Positions 49,746-57,604 of a stretch of DNA of 64,000 nucleotides are shown in pieces. The stretch is from Burkholderiaceae bacterium (GTDB lineage: Bacteria; Pseudomonadota; Gammaproteobacteria; Burkholderiales; Burkholderiaceae), in contig JAJPEN010000005.1 of NCBI GenBank assembly GCA_021166835.1, forward strand, positions 1 through 64,000, read 5' to 3'. Below the pieces are notes generated by a model. That model had not been told where the DNA came from, made no database searches, and saw only the letters and a list, made by a program, of their open reading frames with translations. Each line of letters opens with the position of its first letter. The first letter of the stretch is position 1. The translations under genes and the position numbers were made by a program.

Positions 49746-50672
49746 TCAGTCGATTCCGATCAGCGCCCGAAGGTGCAGTTCGACGCAGCGCGCCAGCGCC
49801 GCGAGCTGGTAGCCGCCCTCGAGCGTGGAGACGACGCGGCCTTCGCAGTGCTCGTCGGCGAAGGCGGAGATCTGCGCCGTGAGCCAGGCGTAGTCTTCGT
49901 CGCGCCATCCGAGGTGGCTCATGTCGTCTTCGCGATGCGCGTCGAAACCCGCCGAGACGAAGATCATCTGCGGGGCGAAGACCTTCATCCTGGGCAGCCA
50001 GCAATCGAGCACCGCCTGGCGCATCGATGCGCCGTCGCTGTACGGCTCGAGCGGCACGTTGCACATGTTCGGGCCGCGCGGGTTCTCGCCGAGGAACGGA
50101 TACAGCCGCGCCTGGAAGGTGGACACCATCATCACGCGCTCGTCGCGGGCGAGGATGTCCTCGCTGCCGTTGCCGTGATGCACGTCGAAGTCGACGATCG
50201 CGACGCGCTCGAGTCCGAGCGCATCGAGCGCGTGCAGCGCGCCCACCGCCACGTTGTTGAAGAAGCAGAATCCCATCGCCCGGCTGCGCTCGGCGTGATG
50301 CCCGGGCGGGCGCACCGCGCAGAACGCCCGTCGGTACTCGCCGGAAACCACCAGTTCGGTGGCGCGCACCAGCGCGCCGGCGGCGTGCAGCGCCGCGCTC
50401 CAGGTGTACGGGTTCATTGCCGTGTCGGGATCGACCTGCGAGTATCCCTCGCGCGGCGCGCTCGCCTGCAACTCGAGGAAGTAGCGCAGGTCGTGCGCCC
50501 GCGCGATCTGCTCCGGCGTCGCTTCGGGCGCCTGGATCGTGTCGAGGTAGTCGCTGACGCCGCGCAGCAGCAACCGGTCGGCGATCACCGCCAGCCGTTC
50601 GGGGCATTCGGGATGATGCGGCCCCATCTCATGCAGCAGGAAGCTCGGATGCGTGAGGTAAGCGGCCTTCAT
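49746..50672 (-). CDS. Histone deacetylase family protein (AcuC/acetylpolyamine hydrolase type)
   Basis: 308 residues from ATG 50672, with GAGGAG 9 bases upstream. The zinc-hydrolase motifs are present: HHPECPERL, RPPGHHAE (catalytic His pair), FCFFNNVAVGA, DFDVHHGNG (zinc Asp/His), and VSAGFDAHREDDMSHL (zinc Asp), then TLEGGY. It removes acetyl groups from lysines or polyamines. With the Pat-like acetyltransferase 28 bases downstream, it forms a writer-eraser pair comparable to Bacillus acuABC. That functional link is inferred from arrangement. Confidence 0.92.
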   Translation of the reverse strand: MKAAYLTHPSFLLHEMGPHHPECPERLAVIADRLLLRGVSDYLDTIQAPEATPEQIARAHDLRYFLELQASAPREGYSQVDPDTAMNPYTWSAALHAAGALVRATELVVSGEYRRAFCAVRPPGHHAERSRAMGFCFFNNVAVGALHALDALGLERVAIVDFDVHHGNGSEDILARDERVMMVSTFQARLYPFLGENPRGPNMCNVPLEPYSDGASMRQAVLDCWLPRMKVFAPQMIFVSAGFDAHREDDMSHLGWRDEDYAWLTAQISAFADEHCEGRVVSTLEGGYQLAALARCVELHLRALIGID

Positions 50673-50771
50673 CGGGACTCCTCCATGCGCCACTGTAGCG
50701 TACGACGCCGCGGTAGACTCGTTCGTCCGCGGCGCCGCCGCCGACCGACTACGTTCGCCGCGACGATCGCC

Positions 50772-52436
50772 ATGTCCGAAGCCTTCGCACGGATCCGAGC
50801 GCTCCTCCTTTCGCCACGCTGGCTCGCCCTCGCCCAGCGCGGGCTCGCCATCGTGCGGCGCAAGCCCGCGCCGCGCACCCCCGCGCTCACGCTCTGCCTG
50901 TTGGCGCCGGCGCTGGTTTCCTGCGCGAGCCTTCCCGCTCCGCAACCGCGTCCGGCGCAGCGCGCGTTCGACCGCCCGGAGAGCACCTCGCTCGGCCGCA
51001 TCGTCGCCGCCGCCGCACCCGATGCGCATTCCTCGGGGGTGCGCCTGCTCGTTTCGGGCGAGGACGCGCTCGGCTCGCTGGTCACGCTCGCCCGGCGCGC
51101 CGAGCGCTCGCTCGACCTCGAGTACTACATCGTCCGCAACGATGCGTCGGCCCGCACGCTGCTGCGCGAAGTGCACGCCGCGGCTGTGCGCGGCGTGCGC
51201 GTGCGGATGCTCGTCGACGATCTGAACACGGCCGGCAGCGACGAGAGCCTGCTGTGCCTCACGCAGCACTCGAACGTCGAGTTGCGCCTGTTCAACCCGT
51301 TTCCCGCCGGTCGCTTCTCCACCTACACGCGCATTCTCGCGTCGCTCACCGACCTCGACCGGATCAACCAGCGCATGCACGGCAAGATGTTCGTGGCCGA
51401 CAACGCGATCGCCGCCACCGGCGGGCGCAATCTCGGCGACGCGTATTTCGTGCGCAGCCCGACCAGCAATTTCGTCGACCTCGACGTGCTCGTCGCGGGT
51501 CCGGCCGTGCGCCGACTGTCCGCATCCTTCGATCGCTTCTGGAACGATCCACTCGCCTATCCCGTCGCCCAGGTCATGCACGAGACGCCGCGCTGCAGGG
51601 GGCCCGTGTCGGAGTCGCCCCAGCAGGAGACGAACGCGCAGGGCGAGACGGTCGAAGCGCCCGATTCCACCCCGGTGCCGCCGAGCGCGCTAGCTCGCGA
51701 GCTGAAGGCGGGGCACCTGAAGATGCGCTGGGACGACGTTCGCGTGCTCGCCGACACGCCGGCGAAAATCATCGGCAACAGCGTCGCCGGCAACAGCGCT
51801 CCGGCGCCCGCGTCGGCATCGATCGCCGACGACGTGTCCCGGCTGCTCGGATCGGCGCGCACCGAACTGATCCTGATCACGCCGTATTTCGTTCCCGGCG
51901 AGCACGGCGTCGCGCTGATCCGCGCGCTTCGGCAACGCAACGTGCGCGTACGTATCCTCACCAATTCCCTGGCATCGACCGACGCGCCGGTCGTGCACGT
52001 GGGCTACGCGCGCTACCGCCCGCAGCTGATCGAGATGGGGGCGGAACTCTACGAGTTGCGCAACCAGCTGGGCACGGCGCGCTCGCAACTCGGCCGCTTC
52101 GGATCGTCGCTGGCGAGCCTGCACGCCAAGGCCGTCGTGGTCGATCGCAAGACCGTGCTGATCGGGTCGATGAACCTGGACCCGCGCTCGCAGCACCTGA
52201 ACACCGAGTTGGGCGTGGTGATTCCCGACGCCGTCGTCGCCGGACAGATCGTCCGGCTGTTCGACGACGTCACCAGCAACAGCAGCTATCGCGTGATCGA
52301 GGATGACGGGCGGCTGCGCTGGATCGGCGGCTCGCCGAAAGTGCCCGACGCCGAGGGCAGCGAGCCGGGCGCCAGCGCCGGGCTGCGGGCGCTGATGTGG
52401 CTGCTGACGCCGTTCGCGCCGGAAGAGATGCTCTGA
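50772..52436 (+). CDS. Phospholipase D/cardiolipin synthase-like lipoprotein
   Basis: 554 residues from ATG 50772. A long charged N-terminus runs into a hydrophobic segment with a lipobox (LAPALVSC, Cys about 55). Two HKD motifs are intact: RMHGKMFVAD (first domain) and LHAKAVVVD (second), each followed by the GS/GG-N pattern (GGRNLGD, GSMNLDPRS). Such periplasm-facing PLD proteins synthesise or remodel cardiolipin or cleave phosphodiesters. A hairpin in the 5' leader (CGCCGCGG pairing with CCGCGGCG, about 50709-50738) could affect expression. Confidence 0.88.
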   Translation: MSEAFARIRALLLSPRWLALAQRGLAIVRRKPAPRTPALTLCLLAPALVSCASLPAPQPRPAQRAFDRPESTSLGRIVAAAAPDAHSSGVRLLVSGEDALGSLVTLARRAERSLDLEYYIVRNDASARTLLREVHAAAVRGVRVRMLVDDLNTAGSDESLLCLTQHSNVELRLFNPFPAGRFSTYTRILASLTDLDRINQRMHGKMFVADNAIAATGGRNLGDAYFVRSPTSNFVDLDVLVAGPAVRRLSASFDRFWNDPLAYPVAQVMHETPRCRGPVSESPQQETNAQGETVEAPDSTPVPPSALARELKAGHLKMRWDDVRVLADTPAKIIGNSVAGNSAPAPASASIADDVSRLLGSARTELILITPYFVPGEHGVALIRALRQRNVRVRILTNSLASTDAPVVHVGYARYRPQLIEMGAELYELRNQLGTARSQLGRFGSSLASLHAKAVVVDRKTVLIGSMNLDPRSQHLNTELGVVIPDAVVAGQIVRLFDDVTSNSSYRVIEDDGRLRWIGGSPKVPDAEGSEPGASAGLRALMWLLTPFAPEEML

Positions 52437-52497
52437 AGCCAGGGTGGTCGAGGGAGTCGGTACCTGGGCGGGATCGTGAACCGCGCGATCGTCTTAT

Positions 52498-52647
52498 TTG
52501 CTGACGCTGTTCCTGCAACAGGTCCAGCAGTTCAGCCCGATGAAAACCGGGCTTGCGTCACTCCCGTTCGTGCTGTGCGTGCTCGCGAGCGCAGTCGCGA
52601 TCCGGGCCGCGCTGAAGGTCGATCCGGCGGAAGCGGTCGGTGGCTGA
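52498..52647 (+). pseudogene. MFS fragment fused to a MacB-type permease C-terminus
   Basis: One reading frame encodes LLTLFLQQVQQFSPMKTGLA followed by SLPFVLC, which is the conserved helix region of DHA2-family drug exporters. It then changes directly to AIRAALKVDPAEAVGG and a stop, the tail of a MacB/FtsX-type permease. Neither has a start or the rest of its gene. The stop overlaps GTGGCTGA, exactly as at the intact permease-ATPase junction at 3892. These are relics of two transporter genes joined by deletion. Confidence 0.6.
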
Positions 52648-52848
52648 TCCGCAGGTCGCTGATCCGCAGGTCCGCCGGCGAAGTGGTCGGCCTCATCGGC
52701 CCGTCGGGATCGGGCAAGAGCGCCCTGCTGAAAATGCCTGGGCGCGGTGATCGAGCCGAGCGCCGGCCGGATGACGCTGGGCGATCGCGTCGTCCACGAC
52801 GACGGCTGGAAGATCCGCGAGCCTGCGCGAGGTTTCGGGCGAGCGCAC
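52640..52848 (+). pseudogene. Broken ABC ATPase gene fragment
   Basis: GTG 52640 begins MADPQVADPQV, containing a 15-bp tandem duplication (52643-52672). The frame then shifts to [22 protein letters not shown] (52671-52736; Walker A intact). An extra C near 52737-52738 shifts it again to LGAVIEPSAGRMTLGDRVV until about 52840. Everything after the Walker A region, including the signature and Walker B motifs, is missing. It is a decayed MacB/LolD-like ATPase, downstream partner of the permease relic. Confidence 0.75.
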
Positions 52849-53781
52849 TTATCCATCCCCTCGCCGGACCTGTTGCGCCGCCTCCCAGGCGTCGATCCCG
52901 CCGGTCAACGGGCGCACGCGCGCGATGCCGCGCTTCTGCAACTGCACGGCGATCCTGGCGGCGGTGACCTCGTTCGGACACGCGCAATAGACGACGACCT
53001 CCCGATCGCGGTCAATTTCCGCCAGTGCGCGATCGAGATCGTCCGGATCGACCGCGATCGAACCCGGGATGCTGCGCGCGTCGAGCTGGCGCAATACGTG
53101 CGACCGGGCATCGAGGATCAGCGGTGCTTCGCCGCGCTCGATCATCTCGCGCAACTCGTCGACGTCGATGCGCGCCGCGCACAGCGCCCGCCGAAACTGC
53201 CGGCGTCGCCACCAGCGATACGCTGCGTACAGAACGACGGCGACCGCCAGCCCGGTCAGCGCCCGGTTGCCGAGCGTCGCCAGCGCGTCGAGCAGCCATT
53301 CGACCTCGGTGTGGAATGCCCAACCGAGCGCGATGCCGGCGAGCGCCCACAACGCCGAGCCGACACCGTTATAGAGCAGGAACGTCGGTGCCCCGACACC
53401 GAACCCGCCGGCCAGCGGAGGCGCGACGATCCCCAGGCCGGGCACGAAGCGGCCGAGCACGAGGCTGCTCGCCCCATAGCGCTCGAACGCGTTCTCCGCC
53501 TGTCGTACGCACGAGTCGGGCGACAGCGAGACGTTGCAGACCGCCTTGAGCACACGATGTCCGTAACGCCGTCCCGCGATGAACCACGCATAGTTGCCGA
53601 GCGACGACGCGACGACCGAAAGCACGAGCGCCCACAGGCCGTGGGCAGGCTCGACGAGAGTCTGCGCGCCGGCCAGGATCAGCAGCGGAAACGCCGGAAC
53701 CGGCAGGCCGAACTGCTGCACGAGCACGGTACCGAAGACGATCCACAGCCCGTACTCGGAATAGAACGAACCGAGGTCCAT
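52849..53781 (-). CDS. DedA-family membrane protein with C-terminal rhodanese domain
   Basis: 310 residues. Residues 1-195 are a DedA/VTT-domain membrane protein (LPVPAFPLLILAGA; FERYGASSLVLGRFVPGLG; GGFGVG). A rhodanese domain occupies about residues 205-305 with the active-site loop YCACPNE (Cys266). DedA proteins influence membrane lipid flipping and proton-motive force; rhodaneses carry persulfide sulfur. The fusion puts a sulfur-transfer domain on the cytoplasmic side of a DedA protein. Substrate unknown. Confidence 0.9.
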   Translation of the reverse strand: MDLGSFYSEYGLWIVFGTVLVQQFGLPVPAFPLLILAGAQTLVEPAHGLWALVLSVVASSLGNYAWFIAGRRYGHRVLKAVCNVSLSPDSCVRQAENAFERYGASSLVLGRFVPGLGIVAPPLAGGFGVGAPTFLLYNGVGSALWALAGIALGWAFHTEVEWLLDALATLGNRALTGLAVAVVLYAAYRWWRRRQFRRALCAARIDVDELREMIERGEAPLILDARSHVLRQLDARSIPGSIAVDPDDLDRALAEIDRDREVVVYCACPNEVTAARIAVQLQKRGIARVRPLTGGIDAWEAAQQVRRGDG

Positions 53782-53837
53782 CAGAATCCCGGATTCGGTG
53801 GTGCGCTCGACGAAGCGGGCAGCGGAACGAATTCGTC

Positions 53838-54086
53838 GTGGTGCCGGAAGAACTGAAGGATCGCATTTCTCGCCTGGCCAGGCGCGCCGGTATCACGACG
53901 CACGCCCTGATCGTGGAGGCGATCGGCGAGAAGGCGCGGGAGATGGAGCAGCGCCAGGAGTTCGCTGAAGAGGCAGAGAGCCGGTATAGCGACATCGTCG
54001 CCACCGGGAAGACGATTCCGTGGAGCGAGATGCGCAGCTATCTGGAGGATCGAGCGGGAGGCATTGCGCCTCGCTGCGACGACTGA
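53838..54086 (+). CDS. Orphan ribbon-helix-helix antitoxin-like protein
   Basis: 82 residues from GTG 53838. VPEELKDRISRLARRAGITT and HALIVEAIGEKA form a ribbon-helix-helix segment, followed by an acidic linker and IPWSEMRSYLEDRAGG typical of antitoxins paired with RelE/ParE toxins. The frame stays open upstream to 53781 without a usual start (reading ...RNEFVVPEEL), so the N-terminus may be truncated or the start unusual. No ribosome-binding site or toxin gene is seen. Probably an orphan or decaying antitoxin. Confidence 0.55.
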   Translation: MVPEELKDRISRLARRAGITTHALIVEAIGEKAREMEQRQEFAEEAESRYSDIVATGKTIPWSEMRSYLEDRAGGIAPRCDD

Positions 54087-54103
54087 AGCCGACCCGAGAC
54101 GCT

Positions 54104-54355
54104 TCAACGCAACTTCGGCACCGGCGCCAGCCCGACGAGCGCGAGCAGCCCCCACACGGCGAGCGCAGTTCCGCCGCAGTAGTAGAGCGCGAGGAAGAAG
54201 CGAAAAGCGAGCGGGTCGTCGTCGCGATTCGGCCGGTACGGTTCGAACAACTTCGAACCGGCCGGCAGCTCTCCGTCGCGATAGCCGCGCCACGCGACCG
54301 CGAGCACGCCGGCACCCATCGCGATCAGGAACAGCGCACCGAAGATGCGCATCAT
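54104..54355 (-). CDS. Small two-helix membrane protein, unknown function
   Basis: 83 residues with membrane helices at about residues 3-22 and 54-76, joined by a charged loop (FEPYRPNRDDDPLAFRF). I do not recognise the family. Its start overlaps the stop of the upstream gene (ATGA), so the two are one unit. Confidence 0.65.
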   Translation of the reverse strand: MMRIFGALFLIAMGAGVLAVAWRGYRDGELPAGSKLFEPYRPNRDDDPLAFRFFLALYYCGGTALAVWGLLALVGLAPVPKLR

Positions 54356-55152
54356 GCGTGGCGCCCCGCGCCCGACAACCTGTGCAGCAGTGCCAGCAGG
54401 ACGATCGCGCCGACGCTCGCTGCGCCGGCAATCAGCGTCTCGAACGGCCACAGGTTGTGCGACGTGGAATCGATCGCCACGCCGACGACGATGCGCAGCA
54501 CGACGAAGGCCATCATGATGCCCGGTACGGCGGCCGCGATGCGCCAGCCGCCTCGCCAGCGTCGATACATCCAGATCGGAGCGGCGAAGCCGAGCAGCGG
54601 CACGATCGGCATCGCGACCATCGTGCCGATGAAAAGTACGCTTTCGATGGCGCTCATCGGCGCATCGGCCGCCGCGCGGGCCTGTTCCCGGGCCGCGGCG
54701 CGCGACTGTTCGCCCAGCTGCGTCACCCACGTCGGGGGCGTGCCGGCGGCGGAAGCGTCGCCGCCGAGGACGACGTGCACGCGATGCGTGGCCACGACGG
54801 GGGTCGTCTTCGAGCCTCCGTTGCCGGCGGTGATGCGGATCTCGTCGACCTCGGCCTCGGGCTCCATGAGGAAGAACCAGGCCGACGTCTCGCCGCTGCC
54901 GGAATGGCGCGGCGAGGGACTCGTACCCGCGCGTGCCGGCTTGCCCCGGAAATACGGGCTGACCCAGATGCCGGCCGGTTCGTCGCTCGCATAGGCGATG
55001 CGCAGGTGGAACTGCTGGTTGCGCCCCAGCACGACACGATCGCCGGAAGGCCAGGTGTCGACGACGCGCACGCTGATCGCGGCGTCGGCCGCTCCGGTGG
55101 CGCAGAGCGCGAGCGCGAGGGCGAACAGCAGTTCGAAGAAGCGAAGGGGCAC
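54352..55152 (-). CDS. Secreted/membrane protein of unknown function
   Basis: About 266 residues if started at GTG 55152, where a clean signal peptide begins (FFELLFALALALCATGAADA). Longer forms up to 55326 are possible but their extra residues look like random Arg-rich sequence. The periplasmic part (SVRVVDTWPSGDRVVLGRNQ, WFFLMEPEAEVDEIRI) is beta-rich. Four membrane helices follow from about residue 155 on. Not recognised. It forms a two-gene operon with the small membrane protein downstream. Confidence 0.6.
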   Translation of the reverse strand: MPLRFFELLFALALALCATGAADAAISVRVVDTWPSGDRVVLGRNQQFHLRIAYASDEPAGIWVSPYFRGKPARAGTSPSPRHSGSGETSAWFFLMEPEAEVDEIRITAGNGGSKTTPVVATHRVHVVLGGDASAAGTPPTWVTQLGEQSRAAAREQARAAADAPMSAIESVLFIGTMVAMPIVPLLGFAAPIWMYRRWRGGWRIAAAVPGIMMAFVVLRIVVGVAIDSTSHNLWPFETLIAGAASVGAIVLLALLHRLSGAGRHA

Positions 55153-55514
55153 GATGGTCGGGAAGTTGCGGGAATCGCCGGCCGCAAGGCGGCGTCGCTC
55201 CGCGTTCGGTTGTCCCACGGCCGATCTTGCGCGCGTACATCGCCGCGGTGCGCAGGACACGCCGCCCGGCGGCTCATCCGCGATGAGCGGTCTCGCGCCT
55301 CTCGATATGCCTTGGAAGATCCGCATTCCTCCCGCACCGGTCGCCTGACGCGATCAGGCGCACTGCGAACTACAGCGTTTCCTCGCCCGAAACGGTTTGC
55401 GTAGTCAAGAGTGCTGCATTTTGAAGCGCAGGTGCAGGTAGGCGAAACTGCGCCGTATCGCGGCTCATGATCCACCGGAAGATGACGCGCCTCTTCGCAC
55501 ACCCGATCCGTGCG
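55153..55514. other. Gap of about 360 bases with no convincing gene
   Basis: A clear hairpin with 7-base arms (55342-55348 and 55354-55360, CGCCTGA/TCAGGCG) lies between the two flanking minus-strand units. It could end transcription of the isomerase operon reading in from the right. No other motif is evident. Confidence 0.45.
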
Positions 55515-56123
55515 TCAGAAACTTCCCGGGACAATGCCGCTGCGCAGATACTCCTCCGCATACGGCAGCCGGTCCTGTCCGAAGAACATCTCCTCGCCGA
55601 CGAAAAGCACCGGCGCCCCGAACAACCCGCGCTGCACGGCCGCTTCGGTCTGCACCTTCAGGGTCTCCTTGACCCTGGGGTCCTGCGTTCCCGTCATCAG
55701 TCGTTCGGCATCGATCCCCGCCTGCGTCAGCACCTCGGCGATCTCCGCCGGATTCGACAGGTCGCGTGCATCGACCCACATCGCGCGGAACATCGCGTCG
55801 GAGTACGGGAGCAGGAAGCCTTCGCGCTGCGCGTGGATCGCGCCGCGCATCAGCGCAAGCGTGTTGATCGGAAAGAGCGGGTTGAGCCGGAACGGAACGC
55901 CGTAGCGCCGCGCGAACGCCGCCATGTCCTTCGCCATCCAGTTGCGCTTGGCCGGCACCTCCATCGGCGACGCGTTGCCTGCCGCCTTCAGCACGCCGCC
56001 GAGCAGGATCGGCCTGTAGCGGATCGTCACGCCCGTGCGTTCGACGATGCCCGGCAACTGCACCCAGGCGAGGTAGCTCGTCGGGCTTCCGTAGTCGAAG
56101 TAGAAATCGGCCTGCAGGCGCAT
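55515..56123 (-). CDS. 2-hydroxychromene-2-carboxylate isomerase-like protein
   Basis: 202 residues from ATG 56123, with GAAGGAGG upstream. DsbA/GST-kappa-type fold: YFDYGSPTSYLA near the start (active Ser in GSPTS), PILLGGVLKAAGN, and LFGAPVLFVGEEMFFGQDRL near the end. The founding enzyme isomerises an intermediate of naphthalene degradation with glutathione; many members have other roles. It is the last gene of the tetR-SDR-isomerase operon. Confidence 0.9.
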   Translation of the reverse strand: MRLQADFYFDYGSPTSYLAWVQLPGIVERTGVTIRYRPILLGGVLKAAGNASPMEVPAKRNWMAKDMAAFARRYGVPFRLNPLFPINTLALMRGAIHAQREGFLLPYSDAMFRAMWVDARDLSNPAEIAEVLTQAGIDAERLMTGTQDPRVKETLKVQTEAAVQRGLFGAPVLFVGEEMFFGQDRLPYAEEYLRSGIVPGSF

Positions 56124-56134
56124 CGCGGCCTCCT

Positions 56135-56869
56135 TCAGAAGTGGGTGACCGGCTCGAGCCAGGGGCGCAGGTCGAGCTCGAAGGTCCAGGCGCTGCGCTT
56201 CTGGCAGTGCAGCATCCAGTACGTGTCGGCGATGTCGTCGGGTGCGAGCAGGCCGTCGGCGGGGCGCGATGCCACGAGGTCGGGGAATCGCTCGCGCACG
56301 AAGGGCGTGTCGATCGGCCCGTCGATGACCGGGTGCACGACGTGCAGGCCCTGCCGGCCGAACTCGCGCGCCATGCTCTGCGCCAGCGCGCGCAAGCCCT
56401 GCTTGGCGCCGGAGAACGCCGCATAGCCCTCGGCGCCGCGCAGGCTCGCAGTGGCGCCGGTGAAGAAGATCGTGCCGGCGCCGCGCGGCGTCATGACTTT
56501 CGCCGCTTCGCGTCCGGTGAGGAAGCCGGCGAAGCAGGCCATCTCCCACACCTTGCAGTACTTCTGCGCCGTCGTCTCGCGCACGTCGAACCGCACGTTC
56601 GCGCCGATGTTGAAGACGACGAGTTCGAGCGGGCCGACCTCGCGTTCGATCCGCTCGAACAGCGACACCACCTGGTCTTCCTTGCGCGCGTCGCAGCCGA
56701 AGGCATGCGCCTGTCCGCCGTCGGCGCGGATGCGCTCGACGAGCGGCGCGAGCCGGTCCGCATTGCGGCGCGCGACGCAGACCGCAAGGCCTTCGCGCGC
56801 GAAACGTCGCGCGAGCGCGGCGCCGAGACTGTCGCCGGCGCCCATCACGAGTGCGGTTCGTGCATTCAT
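56135..56869 (-). CDS. SDR-family oxidoreductase with Phe in place of catalytic Tyr
   Basis: 244 residues from ATG 56869 (AAGGAGG upstream). Nucleotide-binding VMGAGDSLGAALA and NIGANV indicate an SDR Rossmann fold. The active-site segment reads AAFSGAKQGLRALAQ: the YxxxK tyrosine is Phe while Lys remains. This substitution recurs in some SDR subfamilies, so it may be a family trait. It lies between tetR and the isomerase gene and overlaps tetR by 4 bases. Substrate unknown. Confidence 0.88.
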   Translation of the reverse strand: MNARTALVMGAGDSLGAALARRFAREGLAVCVARRNADRLAPLVERIRADGGQAHAFGCDARKEDQVVSLFERIEREVGPLELVVFNIGANVRFDVRETTAQKYCKVWEMACFAGFLTGREAAKVMTPRGAGTIFFTGATASLRGAEGYAAFSGAKQGLRALAQSMAREFGRQGLHVVHPVIDGPIDTPFVRERFPDLVASRPADGLLAPDDIADTYWMLHCQKRSAWTFELDLRPWLEPVTHF

Positions 56870-57432
56870 CGGATACCTCCTTCGCGAACGGTGTCGAGGA
56901 TCTCCCGCGACAGCGCGTCGTCGTCGACGGCACGCGCCAGCACCAGCGCGCCGACGAGGCTCGCGAAGGTGCCGATCGCCCTGCGCCTTCGTGCCGCCTT
57001 CGATCGGCCGGGAACCAGTTTCGTGAGCAGCTCGAAAGCCGAGTTCAGGTAATCCGTGGCTGCCCGCCGCACGCCCGGGCCCCGGCGCGCGACATCCGGG
57101 CCGAGCGCGGCGAGCAGGCACCCGGCGCCGGGATCGTCGCGATGCCGGGTGGTGAGGTAGGCATTCGTGATCGCGGCAACGGGGTCGTCGGGCGCGGCCT
57201 CCGCGCGCTTCTTCCAGAGACCGAGCGAACGCGCGAGCGCGCGCGTGCAGGCCTGCGCTTCCAGGTCGTCCTTCGAGGCGAAGTGGCCGTAGAAGCCGCC
57301 ATGCGTCAGGCCGACGTCCTTCATCAGGTCGGCGACGCCGATGCCGTCGAATCCTCTCTCGCGAAAGAGCCGCGCCGCGGCGTCGATGATCCGCTCGCGG
57401 TTTCGCGCCGCCTCTTCCCGGGTCACTCTCAT
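56866..57432 (-). CDS. TetR family transcriptional regulator
   Basis: 188 residues. The N-terminal helix-turn-helix (about 8-55) reads RERIIDAAARLFRERGFDGI and GLTHGGFYGHFASKDDL. It diverges from the MFS gene, and two 14-bp palindromes lie between the two genes. It probably represses both the MFS promoter and its own operon (SDR, isomerase) until a ligand binds. Confidence 0.92.
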   Translation of the reverse strand: MRVTREEAARNRERIIDAAARLFRERGFDGIGVADLMKDVGLTHGGFYGHFASKDDLEAQACTRALARSLGLWKKRAEAAPDDPVAAITNAYLTTRHRDDPGAGCLLAALGPDVARRGPGVRRAATDYLNSAFELLTKLVPGRSKAARRRRAIGTFASLVGALVLARAVDDDALSREILDTVREGGIR

Positions 57433-57460
57433 TTCCTTCGCTCCCGAGCATGCGTGGACG

Positions 57461-57491
57461 TTGACAGATTACATGATGCTCATCATATAAT
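57461..57491 (+). promoter_or_regulatory. Consensus sigma-70 promoter toward the MFS gene
   Basis: TTGACA (57461-57466) and TATAAT (57486-57491) are both exact consensus hexamers, separated by 19 bases, slightly longer than optimal. The first TetR-type palindrome lies inside the spacer and the second just after the -10. Confidence 0.8.
57473..57486. promoter_or_regulatory. TetR operator candidate 1
   Basis: ATGATGCTCATCAT, symmetric except for the central CT, sits in the promoter spacer. Its centre is 25 bp from that of operator 2. Confidence 0.7.
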
Positions 57492-57497
57492 CTAGCC

Positions 57498-57511
57498 ATG
57501 ATGATCATCAT
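57498..57511. promoter_or_regulatory. TetR operator candidate 2
   Basis: ATGATGATCATCAT is a perfect 14-bp palindrome with the same half-site as operator 1. It covers the expected transcription start region of the MFS gene. Confidence 0.75.
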
Positions 57512-57604
57512 CTATCCAGGCGGCCCGCGCCTTTCGCGCAATCGTGCCGTGTCGAACGAGCGGAGCCTTCGACGATAAACGACAACCAGCGTACCGCGTG
57601 GATC

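Noticed and set aside
55153..55326. N-terminal extension of the secreted/membrane protein gene to ATG 55326
   Set aside because: The added residues look random and would place the signal peptide about 58 residues inside the protein; GTG 55152 gives a normal signal peptide start.
56135..56869. The SDR next to tetR considered non-functional because Tyr is replaced by Phe
   Set aside because: Phe at this position with the Lys retained recurs in an SDR subfamily, so it is reported as a trait and not as damage.
57461..57466. TTGAC at 57461 considered as another FNR-type half-site
   Set aside because: No matching right half-site follows at the proper distance; it is better explained as the -35 hexamer of the MFS promoter.
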